Shown: positions 54,792-64,000 of the stretch, in pieces | Numbering within the stretch: the first letter of the stretch is position 1 | Layout of the letters: each line of letters opens with the position of its first letter | Notes under the pieces: model-generated | Database searches by the model: none | What the model was told of the DNA's origin: nothing | What the model saw: only the letters and a program-made list of their open reading frames with translations | Translations under genes and position numbers: made by a program | DNA from: Terriglobia bacterium | GTDB taxonomy: Bacteria > Acidobacteriota > UBA6911 | Direction of reading: 5' to 3' | NCBI GenBank assembly: GCA_020072565.1 | Contig: JAIQGI010000027.1 | Coordinates: 16,244-80,243 of the forward strand | Length of the DNA stretch: 64,000 nucleotides

Positions 54792-55110
54792 GAAGCCCTC
54801 CGGATAGTCTGGGACAATTTTAGCAGTCAGAGCGCTTGCTAATCATAACGCAGCCATACGCCTGCGGAGAAGGGGAGAATGGCAGCACACGTCGTTTCAG
54901 CAGCTGCTGCAGCTCCTGATACCCGACTCCCCACTTCCGGACTCGTCGGCGGCTGTTGAGAAATTGCGGTGTCTCGGGTATCCTTGGACCTCATGCGGGG
55001 GCGCGAGTGTGGGGTGAAGAAGGCCTGCACCGCCGCCACCCCGGGAATATATTCATTCATCTGTGGAAGCGTTTGTGCGCTATCGGACTCATCGCGAAAG
55101 GAAAGCATAA
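54792..55110. other. Divergent promoter region of PPK2 and dehydrogenase
   Basis: 319 bases without a gene. Holds CAGCAGCTGCTGCAG (54898-54912) and the promoter candidate at 54956. AAGGAAAGC before 55111 is the ribosome-binding site of the dehydrogenase. Confidence 0.5.
54956..54984 (+). promoter_or_regulatory. Candidate sigma-70 promoter of the dehydrogenase operon
   Basis: TTGAGA and TATCCT are spaced by 17 bases. The first matches the -35 consensus in five of six positions, the second the -10 in four. It lies 127 bases before the dehydrogenase ATG. Confidence 0.35.
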
Positions 55111-56259
55111 ATGGCTAAATACAAAATCGCCTGGCTGCCTGGCGACGGCATCGGCGTCGAGGTTCTTCAGGCTGCGCGAGTTGTACTCGATCAGTTGGGT
55201 GTTGATGCAGAGTACCTGCACGGGGATATCGGTTGGGAGTTTTGGCAGAAAGAAGGCGACCCTTTTCCGCAACGTACAATCGACCTGCTTCGCCGTGTCG
55301 ATGCTGCCTTGTTCGGCGCCATCACCTCCAAGCCCGTCAAGGCCGCGGAGGCTGAGCTGTCGCCGGCGCTCCGGGGCAAGGGCCTCGTGTACCGCTCACC
55401 GATCGTACGCATGCGCCAGCTATTCGACCTCTACAATTGTTTCCGGCCCTGCAAGGCTTATCCGGGGAACAGCCTTAATTACAGAGAGGGGATCGACCTC
55501 ATCATATTCCGCGAGAATACCGAGGATCTTTATGCGGGTGTGGAGTTTGCACCGGTGCCTGCCGAGGTTTCCGCGCTCCTCGCCAAACTCTCGGAGCCGT
55601 TCGGAGCGTTTCAGCAGCTCGCGCCCGACCAATATGCCCTCTCGTGCAAGATCAACACGCGGCGTGGTTCGGAACGCATCGTGCGGGCAGCGTTTGAATA
55701 TGCCCGCAAGTTTCACCGGCGGAGGGTCACAGTCGTCCACAAGGCCAACGTCGTGCGCGCCACTGACGGTCTTTTCCTCGAAACTGCCCGGGCTGTGGCG
55801 AGAGAGTACCCCGAAATCCCGATGGACGACGCCAACATCGACGCTATGACGATGTGGCTGCTCAAGAATCCGTTCAACTACGACGTGCTGGTCGCCCCGA
55901 ATCTGTATGGCGATATCGTCTCGGACCTCTGTGCCCAAATGGTCGGCGGGCTGGGATTTGGATGTTCAGGCAATATCGGAGAGCGGCTGGCGGTCTTCGA
56001 GCCCACGCATGGATCTGCGCCGAAGTATGCCGGCCAACAGAAAGTCAATCCGATTGCGACCATCCTCGCCGTCAAGATGATGCTGGATTGGCTTGGGGAG
56101 GCCGATAAGAGCGGACGCCTCGAAGCCGCTGTGGCGAGCGTGATCCGCGAAGGGAAGGTGCGCACCTACGACATGGGCGGCAGCCATACCACGATGGAAA
56201 TGGCGGCCGAAATTGCGCACAAGCTGACTTTGACGACTGGCGCCAAAGCGCAAGCTTGA
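55111..56259 (+). CDS. Isocitrate/isopropylmalate dehydrogenase family protein
   Basis: 382 residues. NAD(P)-dependent beta-decarboxylating dehydrogenase. Family motifs: IAWLPGDGIGVEV, SPIVRMRQLFDLY (substrate helix), IIFRENTEDLYAGVEF, VTVVHKANV and APNLYGDIVSDL with metal Asp residues; FEPTHGSAPKYAG binds the nucleotide. The substrate helix has Ser-Pro-Ile where isocitrate enzymes have SxN, so isocitrate, homoisocitrate or isopropylmalate cannot be chosen from sequence. It precedes LeuC/LeuD-type genes, with which it may run a citrate- or isopropylmalate-like step. Confidence 0.9.
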   Translation: MAKYKIAWLPGDGIGVEVLQAARVVLDQLGVDAEYLHGDIGWEFWQKEGDPFPQRTIDLLRRVDAALFGAITSKPVKAAEAELSPALRGKGLVYRSPIVRMRQLFDLYNCFRPCKAYPGNSLNYREGIDLIIFRENTEDLYAGVEFAPVPAEVSALLAKLSEPFGAFQQLAPDQYALSCKINTRRGSERIVRAAFEYARKFHRRRVTVVHKANVVRATDGLFLETARAVAREYPEIPMDDANIDAMTMWLLKNPFNYDVLVAPNLYGDIVSDLCAQMVGGLGFGCSGNIGERLAVFEPTHGSAPKYAGQQKVNPIATILAVKMMLDWLGEADKSGRLEAAVASVIREGKVRTYDMGGSHTTMEMAAEIAHKLTLTTGAKAQA

Positions 56260-56387
56260 CGAAATCCGGTGACAGGATTCCTTTGCGCTGGTTCCAGTTG
56301 CAGGCTCGAACTCAGGTGATTGCAGGGAATTCAGGAAATGCGTGTCCTGTCTTCAAATTTTTGCTGGTTTTCTGGATGGGGGCATTA

Positions 56388-57668
56388 ATGGGAATGACGA
56401 TTGTTGAAAAGATTCTCGCGCGCGCCACCGGCCGGCCTTGTGTAAAGGTTGGAGAAGTGGTGGAGCCGGCCGTAGACCTGGCCATGTCGCATGAGAATGG
56501 GGCGCTGGTCATCAACCAGTTTCTCGACATCTACAAAGGGACCGGACTGGAACCCCGGATTTGGGATCCCAGCCGTGTCGCGATCATCTTTGATCACCGC
56601 GTGCCGGCGGAGAGCTCAAAGACCGCCACGAATCAGAAGAAGGTGCGTGACTTCGTGCGCCAGCAGGGAATTCAGAAGTTTCATGACATCCGCGGTGATC
56701 AGGGGGGCATTTGCCATCAGGTTCTCCCCGAGTACGGCTATGTGCGTCCCGGGTCTGTAGTCGTCGGCACCGACAGCCATACTACAACGCACGGGGCCCT
56801 GGGAGCGTTTGCTTTCGGAATCGGCGCTACTGAGATGGCGAGTGTCTGGACTCTGGGAACGGTGTTGAATCTCGAGGTGCCCGGCACAATCAAGGTGGTT
56901 GTGAGCGGGCGCATGAGCGAGCGTGTCTCGCCCAAGGATCTGATCCTGCACCTCATCGGGGTGCTCACGGCCCAGGGCGCGAACTTCATGACCATCGAGT
57001 TCCACGGGGGGACGATCCGCAACATGTCTACTTCCGGGCGCCTGGTTCTCTGCAACATGTCGGTCGAGGCTGGCGCCACATCAGGGATCGTTCCGCCCGA
57101 CGAAGAGACCGTCCGCTATCTTAAGGAAGACGCCCATGTCAGGGAGGAAATTATATTGACCGCCCCCGATGCCGACGCTTCCTACAGCCGGCTGATCGAG
57201 ATCGACGCCTCGGTGCTATCGCCGCAGATTGCCTGCCCCCACGCCGTGGACAACGTGAAGCCTGTCAGTGCGGTGGCCGGGACAAAGATCAACCAGGTGG
57301 TGGTCGGCTCGTGCACGAACGGGCGGCTGGATGACCTGGCTGCGGCGGCCCGGATCGTGAAAGGGAAAAAAGTGGCGGCCGGAATAAGAATGCTGATCTT
57401 CCCTGCATCGTGGCGCATCTATAAAGAAGCACTCAAGGCAGGCTATCTCGGGGATCTGATCGATGCCGGAGCCGTGATCATAAATCCCGGCTGCGGCTGT
57501 TGCTTGGGGGTGCACCAGGGAGCTTTGGCCGACGGCGATGTCGCACTCTCGACGACCAACCGCAACTTCCAGGGGCGAATGGGAAATCCGAAGTCGGAAG
57601 TCTACCTCTGTTCTCCTGAAGTGGCGGCAGCGAGTGCACTGGCTGGTGTCATTAGAGATCCGAGATAG
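56388..57668 (+). CDS. leuC: Aconitase-family hydro-lyase, large subunit (LeuC type)
   Basis: 426 residues from the ATG at 56388; a frame open to 56256 has a non-homologous start. Iron-sulfur enzyme that isomerises 2- and 3-hydroxy acids. The cluster cysteines are in VVGSCTNGRLDDL and NPGCGCCLGVH; TDSHTTTHGALGAFAFG and DLILHLIGVLTAQG are standard. It is of the short two-subunit class used for isopropylmalate, homoaconitate or citraconate. GGGGG five to six bases before the ATG serves translation. Confidence 0.92.
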   Translation: MGMTIVEKILARATGRPCVKVGEVVEPAVDLAMSHENGALVINQFLDIYKGTGLEPRIWDPSRVAIIFDHRVPAESSKTATNQKKVRDFVRQQGIQKFHDIRGDQGGICHQVLPEYGYVRPGSVVVGTDSHTTTHGALGAFAFGIGATEMASVWTLGTVLNLEVPGTIKVVVSGRMSERVSPKDLILHLIGVLTAQGANFMTIEFHGGTIRNMSTSGRLVLCNMSVEAGATSGIVPPDEETVRYLKEDAHVREEIILTAPDADASYSRLIEIDASVLSPQIACPHAVDNVKPVSAVAGTKINQVVVGSCTNGRLDDLAAAARIVKGKKVAAGIRMLIFPASWRIYKEALKAGYLGDLIDAGAVIINPGCGCCLGVHQGALADGDVALSTTNRNFQGRMGNPKSEVYLCSPEVAAASALAGVIRDPR

Positions 57669-57677
57669 GGGGTGGCA

Positions 57678-58172
57678 ATGACTGCAAATGTGGTAATAAA
57701 GTTTGGTGATGACATCTCGACGGACGCGATCTATCCCGGAAGATTCATGGCGACAGTTCTTCCCAGCGAGACTCCACAGTACGCGTTTGCCGACTATCCT
57801 GAGTTTCGTGCGCTGGTCAAGGATGGGGCCATCCCGGCGGGGAGCGTGATCGCGGCCGGCACCAATTTCGGCTGCGGTTCATCACGCGAACAGGCTGCAT
57901 CGGCGTTGCGGGGCTACAATCTCACCGTCGTCGCGCGCGGCTTCGCCCGCATTTTCCTGCAGAATGCCGTCAACCTGGGCTTGCAGGTGGTGACCTGCCC
58001 GGGGTTCGAAGCGTCGGCGGGAGACGATCTCGAGATCGCCGCGGATTCCGTTCTTAACCGAACCACAGGAAGACGCTTTCCGATCCAACCGCTGCCCGAG
58101 GCCAGGCAAGCAATCATGAAGGCGGGCGGCTTGATTCCATATACGCGCCGGCGCCTCTTGGAAAGACGGTAG
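57678..58172 (+). CDS. leuD: Aconitase-family hydro-lyase, small subunit (LeuD type)
   Basis: 164 residues from the ATG at 57678 with AGGGGGTGG just upstream. It provides the swivelling domain that completes the active site. FGDDISTDAIYPGRFM is the N-terminal signature, and FGCGSSREQAASALRG the substrate-binding loop. It follows leuC by nine bases. The length and loop are those of the archaeal/Thermotoga-type small subunit, which accepts isopropylmalate or homoaconitate. Confidence 0.92.
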   Translation: MTANVVIKFGDDISTDAIYPGRFMATVLPSETPQYAFADYPEFRALVKDGAIPAGSVIAAGTNFGCGSSREQAASALRGYNLTVVARGFARIFLQNAVNLGLQVVTCPGFEASAGDDLEIAADSVLNRTTGRRFPIQPLPEARQAIMKAGGLIPYTRRRLLERR

Positions 58173-58463
58173 ACGAGCCTCCACGTAAAGCACGCCGCGA
58201 TTGCAGAAACAGGCAGCCATTCTCTGCATCCTCGGCTCGCTCTGTTGCGAAAATAGCTCTCCGGACAAACATCATGTCGTGCTCGGTTTTTCTTGATATC
58301 CATAAACTGCCGATCACGACCGCGATCACGAGCCATGACGGAAGAAGCACGGCGATCGATTGTCATTTTCATGCGTCCAAGGGTGCGCCCCGGCGCATTG
58401 GAACCTGCGTTTTGGGTCGTGTCACACCTTGATTAGGGGACGGATGGGCGACATAATTTTTTT

Positions 58464-60080
58464 ATGAAGCTTTATCCGGCCTTTCCTGCATGTCTTTTCC
58501 TGTCGATCGCCCTTCTTCTCCTCTCTACTGCGAGTTACGCGCAGAAGACATCGGAGAGCGCGAGCCATTACAAGAAGTGGCTTGGCGAGGATGTCGTCTA
58601 TCTCATCACACCTGAGGAGCGCAATGTCTTTCTCAAGCTGACAACGGATGAGGAAAGGGAAGCATTCATCGATCAATTCTGGAACCGGAGAAACCCTAAC
58701 CCGGATTCTCCCGAGAATACGTTTAAAGAGGAGCACTACCGCCGCATCGCCTATGCCAACGATCACTTCTTTGCGGGGATCGCGGGGTGGCGCACGGATC
58801 GCGGCATGATCTACATCAAGTTCGGCCCCCCCACCAGTATCGACAAGCATCCGGAGGGAGGCAGCTATGTCCGCCAAGCCTACGAAGGGGGCGGTATCAC
58901 ATCCACATATCCCTTTGAGGTCTGGTATTACAATCACATCGATGGGGTCGGCGACGGCATCGAGCTCGAATTTGTCGATGCCTCGCGAACCAATGAGTAC
59001 CGGCTGGCCCAGGATGCGGACGAAAAAGATGCGCTGATCCACGTGCCCGGGGCCGGCATGACGCTGGCGGAATCTCTCGGCCTTCAATCCCGCTACGACC
59101 GGCTTCGTGTGCGCGGGATCGGCAACCAGGATTCAGGCAATATCCACGACATTGATCCCGGGCTTCAGCCGCTCCGGATGCAGGACTACCCGATGGAGAA
59201 GCTCCAGACCCTCTACAATCTGGGCAAGTCTCCTGCAGTCAAATACAGGGATCTCGAGGCCGCGGTTTCGGTGCGGGTAACATACAATCAGCTGCCGGTT
59301 TCCTACCAGGCCGACATTCTCCAGATTTCCAATGACATTGCACTCGTGCCCATAACACTTTCCTTCCGCAAGAAGGACCTGAGTTACAAGCAGGCGGCGG
59401 CAGGGTTGGAGCAAGCCACAGTCGCCGTTTTCGGCCGTGTCGAAACCCTCGCCGGGAGCCTCGCCTACTCCTTTGAAGATTCCGTGCCGGTCGAAGTGAG
59501 AGACGATACCCGGGAGAAGGATCTTAACCAGCTGGCGCTTTTTCAGAAGCGATTGCCGTTGCGCGCCGGCCGGTACAAGCTGTCGCTGGTCGTAAAAGAT
59601 CAGAATTCCGGCATGATGACCAACCTCCAGCGGCTGATTCTGGTGCCTGGAAGTTCGGTGGAGCAGCTGACGTCGAGTTCAGTGATCCTGACGCCACAGG
59701 TGCTGCCTGTCCCCAAAGGCTCCTCGATCCAGGATTCGTTCGTTTTCGGGAAGTATAAGGTGATTCCGACTGTCGGCAATGAATTCGTCGCCGCCGACCG
59801 TTTTGTACAGGCCTATTTTGAGGTGTACAACCTGGACCTCGACCAGAGCACGCTCAGCCCTGCCGTCCGGCTCGAGATATCGCTTACCAGGGACGGCCAG
59901 ACCGTGTTTCCTCTCACCCCCTTTGAGAGAGAGTATGAATTCGTCGGTGACCGTCTCCTGGTGCACAAGACCCTCCCGTTTAGCGGACTCAGGCCCGGCA
60001 ACTACACCGTCCTGTTCCGGATCACGGACCTGATTTCAAACCGTACCCTCGAGCCCCGCGTCTCCTTCATTCTCAAATAA
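58464..60080 (+). CDS. GWxTD domain protein, secreted
   Basis: 538 residues with a signal peptide (MKLYPAFPACLFLSIALLLL). The domain after it shows DVVYLITPEERNVFLKLTTD, DQFWNRRNPNPDSPENTFKE and GWRTDRGMIYIKFGPPTSID, the GWxTD signature found mainly in acidobacterial and related proteins. The remaining 350 residues are beta-rich. The role is not known. A gap of 291 bases separates it from leuD, and it ends in a palindrome convergent with the Oar-like gene. Confidence 0.88.
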   Translation: MKLYPAFPACLFLSIALLLLSTASYAQKTSESASHYKKWLGEDVVYLITPEERNVFLKLTTDEEREAFIDQFWNRRNPNPDSPENTFKEEHYRRIAYANDHFFAGIAGWRTDRGMIYIKFGPPTSIDKHPEGGSYVRQAYEGGGITSTYPFEVWYYNHIDGVGDGIELEFVDASRTNEYRLAQDADEKDALIHVPGAGMTLAESLGLQSRYDRLRVRGIGNQDSGNIHDIDPGLQPLRMQDYPMEKLQTLYNLGKSPAVKYRDLEAAVSVRVTYNQLPVSYQADILQISNDIALVPITLSFRKKDLSYKQAAAGLEQATVAVFGRVETLAGSLAYSFEDSVPVEVRDDTREKDLNQLALFQKRLPLRAGRYKLSLVVKDQNSGMMTNLQRLILVPGSSVEQLTSSSVILTPQVLPVPKGSSIQDSFVFGKYKVIPTVGNEFVAADRFVQAYFEVYNLDLDQSTLSPAVRLEISLTRDGQTVFPLTPFEREYEFVGDRLLVHKTLPFSGLRPGNYTVLFRITDLISNRTLEPRVSFILK

Positions 60081-60083
60081 AAC

Positions 60084-60125
60084 GAGTCATGAGTGATGAC
60101 CATAGCCAGTCATCACTCATGACTC
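60084..60125. terminator. 17-base-pair palindrome between convergent genes
   Basis: GAGTCATGAGTGATGAC and GTCATCACTCATGACTC are perfect complements around an eight-base loop, three bases after the GWxTD stop. It lies between two convergent genes and should form a strong hairpin on both strands. Confidence 0.7.
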
Positions 60126-60195
60126 ATCACTGTTGTCAATATCGAGCAGAGGGGGGCAGCGCCCCGCCCTCTGCGGGGTGCTGCCCGTTGGGCGC

Positions 60196-63100
60196 TCAGA
60201 AGTTGATCTTGAGCCCGAACTGAATGATCCGGGGACTCGAGTTGGAAGAGGTCAGACGACCGAACTGCGGGTCGTTGATGTTCTGGTTGTCGATGAAGAA
60301 ACTGTTGTGGTTGGGGAGATTGAAGAATTCGGCGCGGAACTCCGCGTTCGATTTCTCGGTGATGTTGGTTTTCTTGACCACACCAAAGTCCCAGTTAAAG
60401 AAAGCGGGACCGGTGAAACCGAACTTTGGCAGGGTGCCCAGTGTGCCGGGGTCTGGATTTGTGAAGACCTGGCCTGAGAACAGCGGCTGCCCGTCAGGGG
60501 CCACCGCACGACCATCCGGACCGACAACCGACGGCGAGATAAAGAACGGCCCGTTGGCGTTGTTGCCGACATTGAGCAGGTCCTTGATCTGAGAGATGTC
60601 CAAGGACGAATCGGCCCGGTTCTGGCCTGACCGGCCCGTGCGATTGAGCGTGCCGAGCCCGGAAATGATCGAGAACGGCGGGCCGCTCTGCCACTGGAAG
60701 ATCGAGGTGAGCTGCCAGCCGCCGGCCATCTTGTTCAGCATCTTGCTGTCCAGCGCCCAGTGCTTCCCGGCGCCAAACGGCAGTTCATAAATGAAGTTGC
60801 CGTTGATGATGTGCGGGGTGTCGAACTCGGCTCTGCCGCGGTCATAGCGCTGATTCGCGATGTCCGTAAAAGGCTCGAAGTCGGTCTGGCCAACTCCGGA
60901 AGCGTTGGTCAGAGCCTTGGAGAAGGTGTAATTGAACTGGTAGTACAGTCCTGACTTGAAGCGACGCCGCAGTTGCACCTGCAGGCCGTGGTAAATCGAG
61001 TCGCCCGAATTGGTGTTCATATCCGCGATGCCGGCGATCGGGTTGGGGGTCAAGTTCAGGTTTCCGTCCAGCCCGTTCACATGGTAGGTGTAGGCCAGCT
61101 GCCCCACTTGTCCAGTCTGGATCAGGGATCGGATCGTTGAATTGGTCAGCAGCCCGCCGAATGCCGCCTGCGTCAGCACGGTAAGCGGTTGGCTGCCCGG
61201 GATCGACGAGTTGAAGCGCGGATCGAATCCCTTGCCGGCCGCCAGAGCCAGGAATCCGTTGTTCCGGGCTACCAGGAAGTCGTTCAGGAATCCGTTGGAA
61301 CCGATGATGATCTGGTTGAAGTCAACGCCGCGGGCGAGACGAGTGCCCTTGGTCCCGACGTAGGAGACCTCCAGCGCAGTGTTGAAGCCGATGTTCTGCT
61401 GGATGCCGAAGTTCCAGGTCTGAACGTAGGGGACGCGAAGATTGGGATCCACCGCAAAAGGAGTGGGAGCAAACTCAATGGCGTCGCTGATCTGCTGAAA
61501 AGTGAGCGGCATCTGGAATGTGGGGGTCGTGAACGCAGGCAATCCCTGAGCCAGGCTGGCGGTGAGGTTGTTGAGAGTCACGTTGGCGGCGACTCCGTAA
61601 CGGTTCAGCGCGTTGACGGATGAGAGGATCCCTTCATCGTTCACGTAGGAGATGCCGTAGCCTGCGCGCACGGCGGTCTTGCCGTTGCCGAAAACGTCCC
61701 AGGCCATGCCGACATTGGGCGCCCAGTTTCTGAGATCCCGGTTGACCAGTCTTCCGCTAACGAAGTTCTCCTGGCCGTTGGGATCCAGGATCGCCTGCAG
61801 CATGGTTTCGCCGTTCAAACGCTGAGGCTCGACCATGAGGGAGTTTTGTTCATCCAGCTGCGTGTAGTACTCCCAGCGCAAACCGCCGTTGAGCGTGAGT
61901 CTTGGCAGGGCGTGCCAGGAATCGCCGAAGTAGAACGCGTAGGAGTCGTACATCCAATTTTTGTCGTTGGGGGCATTGACGAAGCCCGAGGTGCGCGTGT
62001 TGACATTGAACTCCTTCACGGCCGTCGATGTGAGGCCGCCAAGTGCGGCCAGCAGATCATTCGCCCGTGCCAGTTCAGTACCGCTGATTCCGCCGGGGAA
62101 TTGACCTGCGTCCAGCGCATTGGTCTGCAAGTCGCTTATCCCCAGTGTAAATGTCGGAACCACGTTGAATCCGGCAAAATCAGCCACCCTGATGAACTGA
62201 CTTTGGAAACCGAACCGTAGCGAATGGCGCCCGCGCTGCCAATTGGCGTTGTCCTGCGCCATGTAAGTGTGGGTGGCTCTACCTTGCGTTTCAAAGTTGG
62301 ACACCGGATTGGTAAAGGTATCCGAAGGCAAAGCAATCTTGAAACCGCTCGAGTAATTCTCCAGGGAGTTGAAAACCACCGGCGATCGGTTTCCACCCAT
62401 GCGCACCTCGTTGATGAACGAAGGCGTCGCCGCCCACTCCCACGCGCCCACGTAGAAATGCAGGCGCTGGGATTCGGTTTTGACGAGGGGATCCCTCAGG
62501 TACCCGGTGTAAATATCCGGGCGATCCTGGGTTTCACTCATGATGTTGTAGACCCCCTCGAGGGTGTGGTGACTGTTGATGATGAAGTCACCGCGGATGC
62601 CGCCCTGATCCCGGCTGGTGTTGTCGTTCTGAACGAACAGGAGGCCGCCGTTGTTCTTCAGCACACTGGCTGTGCTGTCGCCGGCATTGAAGTTGTTGAA
62701 CGCAGTCGGTACGTTGGTCAGCATGTTGGCGACGTTCGGGTCAACCGATACCCCTGCCGCCTGGAGGATATTGAGCTTGTGGATCTGTCCATCCAGACCC
62801 GAATAGGTAAAGATCCCCTGGCGCGCATCCGGGGTGAGCACAAGGTTGTTGCGGGAACTCGTGGTGTTCAGCCGGTTTCCTTCATAGAAACCGAAGAAGA
62901 ACAGACGGTCCTTCAGGATCGGTCCTGAAACCCGCGCGCCAAACTGGTTGCGGATCAGCTTGTTTTTGGGAATTCCAGCCTGATTGTTGAAGAAACTGTT
63001 GGACGCCAGGGCATCGTTGCGGTGGAACTCATAGAGCGAGCCGTGGAAATTGTTGGTGCCCGAAGGAGTCACCAGGGTGACCTGGGACGAACCGAAACCG

Positions 63101-63786
63101 GCTTCGGGTCCCTGATTCTGCGTGGTAATGCTGAATTCGGCAATCTGGTCCACCACCGGGCGATTGGGGACAAAATCGGTCGCATTGGCGCGGATGAAAT
63201 TGTCCTGGATGTTCATCCCATCCTGCGTGATGCTCGTGTAGGAAGTGCGCGTCCCCGCCAGGGAGGTGTCGGTCCTCCCGTTTAACGCCGTGCCGGCCTG
63301 CAGCGTGATCAGGTTCAGCGGATTGCGACCGTTGAGCGGCAACTCCAGGATCTGCTCGGTGGTTACAGTATTGGAAACCTCCGCATTCGCCGTGTTGACC
63401 AGCGCGGCACCGGCACTTACGACGACCACTTCCGATATCTGGCCGATCTCGAGTGAGGCCACCAGAGAAGATGTGATGCCGACATCCACCTTGATATCGC
63501 GCGCGTCGTACACCTTGAAGCCGGGCATCGTGATCTTGACCTCATACATGCCCGGCGTCAGAGAAGGGAAGACAAACGAACCGGCTGTGCTCGTGACGGC
63601 CGACGCTGCCTGTCCCGTTCCCTGGTTGGTCAGGGAAACGGTGGCACCCGGGACCACAGCCCCGCTCTGGTCCTTGACCGTCCCGTTTATGGCGCCGGTC
63701 GGACCCTGCGCCAAGACTAATCCTGCACTCAAAGCGCACAGGGTTGTGCAGAAGATTAGGTGTCTGATTAACTTTCTCATTCTCAT
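60196..63786 (-). CDS. Oar-like TonB-dependent receptor
   Basis: About 1196 residues from the ATG at 63786, which has AAGGAG five bases upstream (an ATG two codons later is possible). Signal peptide LIRHLIFCTTLCALSAGLVL, then a carboxypeptidase-regulatory beta-sandwich (GAINGTVKDQSGAVVPGATV), then plug (LPLNGRNPLNLITLQAG; FVPNRPVVDQIAEFSITTQN) and a long barrel ending in QFGLKINF. Oar-like proteins are abundant in Acidobacteria and probably import peptides, glycans or metals. No substrate-binding partner is adjacent. Confidence 0.94.
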   Translation of the reverse strand: MRMRKLIRHLIFCTTLCALSAGLVLAQGPTGAINGTVKDQSGAVVPGATVSLTNQGTGQAASAVTSTAGSFVFPSLTPGMYEVKITMPGFKVYDARDIKVDVGITSSLVASLEIGQISEVVVVSAGAALVNTANAEVSNTVTTEQILELPLNGRNPLNLITLQAGTALNGRTDTSLAGTRTSYTSITQDGMNIQDNFIRANATDFVPNRPVVDQIAEFSITTQNQGPEAGFGSSQVTLVTPSGTNNFHGSLYEFHRNDALASNSFFNNQAGIPKNKLIRNQFGARVSGPILKDRLFFFGFYEGNRLNTTSSRNNLVLTPDARQGIFTYSGLDGQIHKLNILQAAGVSVDPNVANMLTNVPTAFNNFNAGDSTASVLKNNGGLLFVQNDNTSRDQGGIRGDFIINSHHTLEGVYNIMSETQDRPDIYTGYLRDPLVKTESQRLHFYVGAWEWAATPSFINEVRMGGNRSPVVFNSLENYSSGFKIALPSDTFTNPVSNFETQGRATHTYMAQDNANWQRGRHSLRFGFQSQFIRVADFAGFNVVPTFTLGISDLQTNALDAGQFPGGISGTELARANDLLAALGGLTSTAVKEFNVNTRTSGFVNAPNDKNWMYDSYAFYFGDSWHALPRLTLNGGLRWEYYTQLDEQNSLMVEPQRLNGETMLQAILDPNGQENFVSGRLVNRDLRNWAPNVGMAWDVFGNGKTAVRAGYGISYVNDEGILSSVNALNRYGVAANVTLNNLTASLAQGLPAFTTPTFQMPLTFQQISDAIEFAPTPFAVDPNLRVPYVQTWNFGIQQNIGFNTALEVSYVGTKGTRLARGVDFNQIIIGSNGFLNDFLVARNNGFLALAAGKGFDPRFNSSIPGSQPLTVLTQAAFGGLLTNSTIRSLIQTGQVGQLAYTYHVNGLDGNLNLTPNPIAGIADMNTNSGDSIYHGLQVQLRRRFKSGLYYQFNYTFSKALTNASGVGQTDFEPFTDIANQRYDRGRAEFDTPHIINGNFIYELPFGAGKHWALDSKMLNKMAGGWQLTSIFQWQSGPPFSIISGLGTLNRTGRSGQNRADSSLDISQIKDLLNVGNNANGPFFISPSVVGPDGRAVAPDGQPLFSGQVFTNPDPGTLGTLPKFGFTGPAFFNWDFGVVKKTNITEKSNAEFRAEFFNLPNHNSFFIDNQNINDPQFGRLTSSNSSPRIIQFGLKINF

Positions 63787-64000
63787 TCGATCTCCTTGAA
63801 GCAAAACACACATCGAACCTGCTTTGAACGGAAGTTAACGCAATTTCTGATCCCGCGGGGACGGCTAGGAGTCCGTCCGAGAATTGTCTGATTTCTATTG
63901 ATCGGCGGGCTCGAGAAATTTACCTTATGTTCCATGGCAAAAACATATCGTTCCTACTGTCCGGAGCAGCTCCTGCTGCTGCCGCCGAGCCTGCGTGATT

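Noticed and set aside
1..64000. CRISPR array or prophage
   Set aside because: No regularly spaced identical repeats, integrase, terminase or capsid-like genes were seen anywhere in the window.

Overview
The window looks like a piece of an Acidobacteriota (Acidobacteria) chromosome, or a close relative. The main reasons are a 1.2 kb-residue Oar-like TonB-dependent receptor with an N-terminal carboxypeptidase-regulatory domain, a GWxTD-domain protein, a second TonB receptor of the same style, GC-rich DNA with many GTG/TTG starts, and scattered single housekeeping genes. This is a judgement from gene content; no rRNA or tRNA gene is visible to settle it.

Layout. 1-5.2 kb: 5'-part of a 6-phosphofructokinase gene (reverse strand, cut by the window edge), an exported LanC-like protein, an old-yellow-enzyme oxidoreductase and two small secreted proteins. 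5.6-17.0 kb: the most striking locus, a compact forward-strand cluster of an acyl-CoA dehydrogenase, a 2915-residue iterative polyketide/secondary-lipid synthase (KS-AT-KS-ACP x4-KR-DH) and a Sfp-type phosphopantetheinyl transferase. All four carrier domains have Thr where the phosphopantetheine-bearing Ser is expected. 17.1-19.9 kb: reverse-strand Nramp-like transporter, PRC/MgtE-N/CBS protein and a 41-residue membrane miniprotein behind a hairpin-rich leader. 20.3-23.1 kb: an LTxxQ fragment, a broken ECF sigma gene and a quinol-type nitric oxide reductase. 23.2-28.7 kb: acyl-CoA dehydrogenase, TadA, and a reverse run of signal peptidase I, Smr protein, diguanylate cyclase and MinD-like ATPase.

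29-37.3 kb: an SLBB/Wza-like export protein, then an NAD locus: nadC and nadA with a near-consensus promoter, promoter-proximal terminator and perfect palindrome, an NrtR/NadQ-like Nudix-derived regulator, and nicotinamidase pncA a little further on. DAHP synthase, threonine dehydratase and a Tat-exported dienelactone hydrolase lie between them. 37.4-44.7 kb: a metalloprotease/helix-hairpin-helix membrane protein, a secreted amidohydrolase, a fused alpha-beta 2-oxoacid dehydrogenase E1 and a TPR protein. 45.5-50 kb: TonB receptor, YtxH protein, thiolase. 50.1-53.1 kb: a DedA-MprF fusion directly followed by a VirJ/AcvB-like hydrolase, apparently a lipid aminoacylation/de-aminoacylation pair. 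53.4-64 kb: Nudix hydrolase, PPK2, an isocitrate/isopropylmalate dehydrogenase with LeuCD-type hydro-lyase, the GWxTD protein and the Oar-like receptor.

Short palindromic intergenic elements (one family contains the core ACCGCAGATGAAC) sit between many genes, mostly at convergent ends. The best candidates for undescribed biology are the four-Thr carrier synthase, the DedA-MprF/VirJ pair, the exported CCG-type LanC-like protein and the nadA control region.
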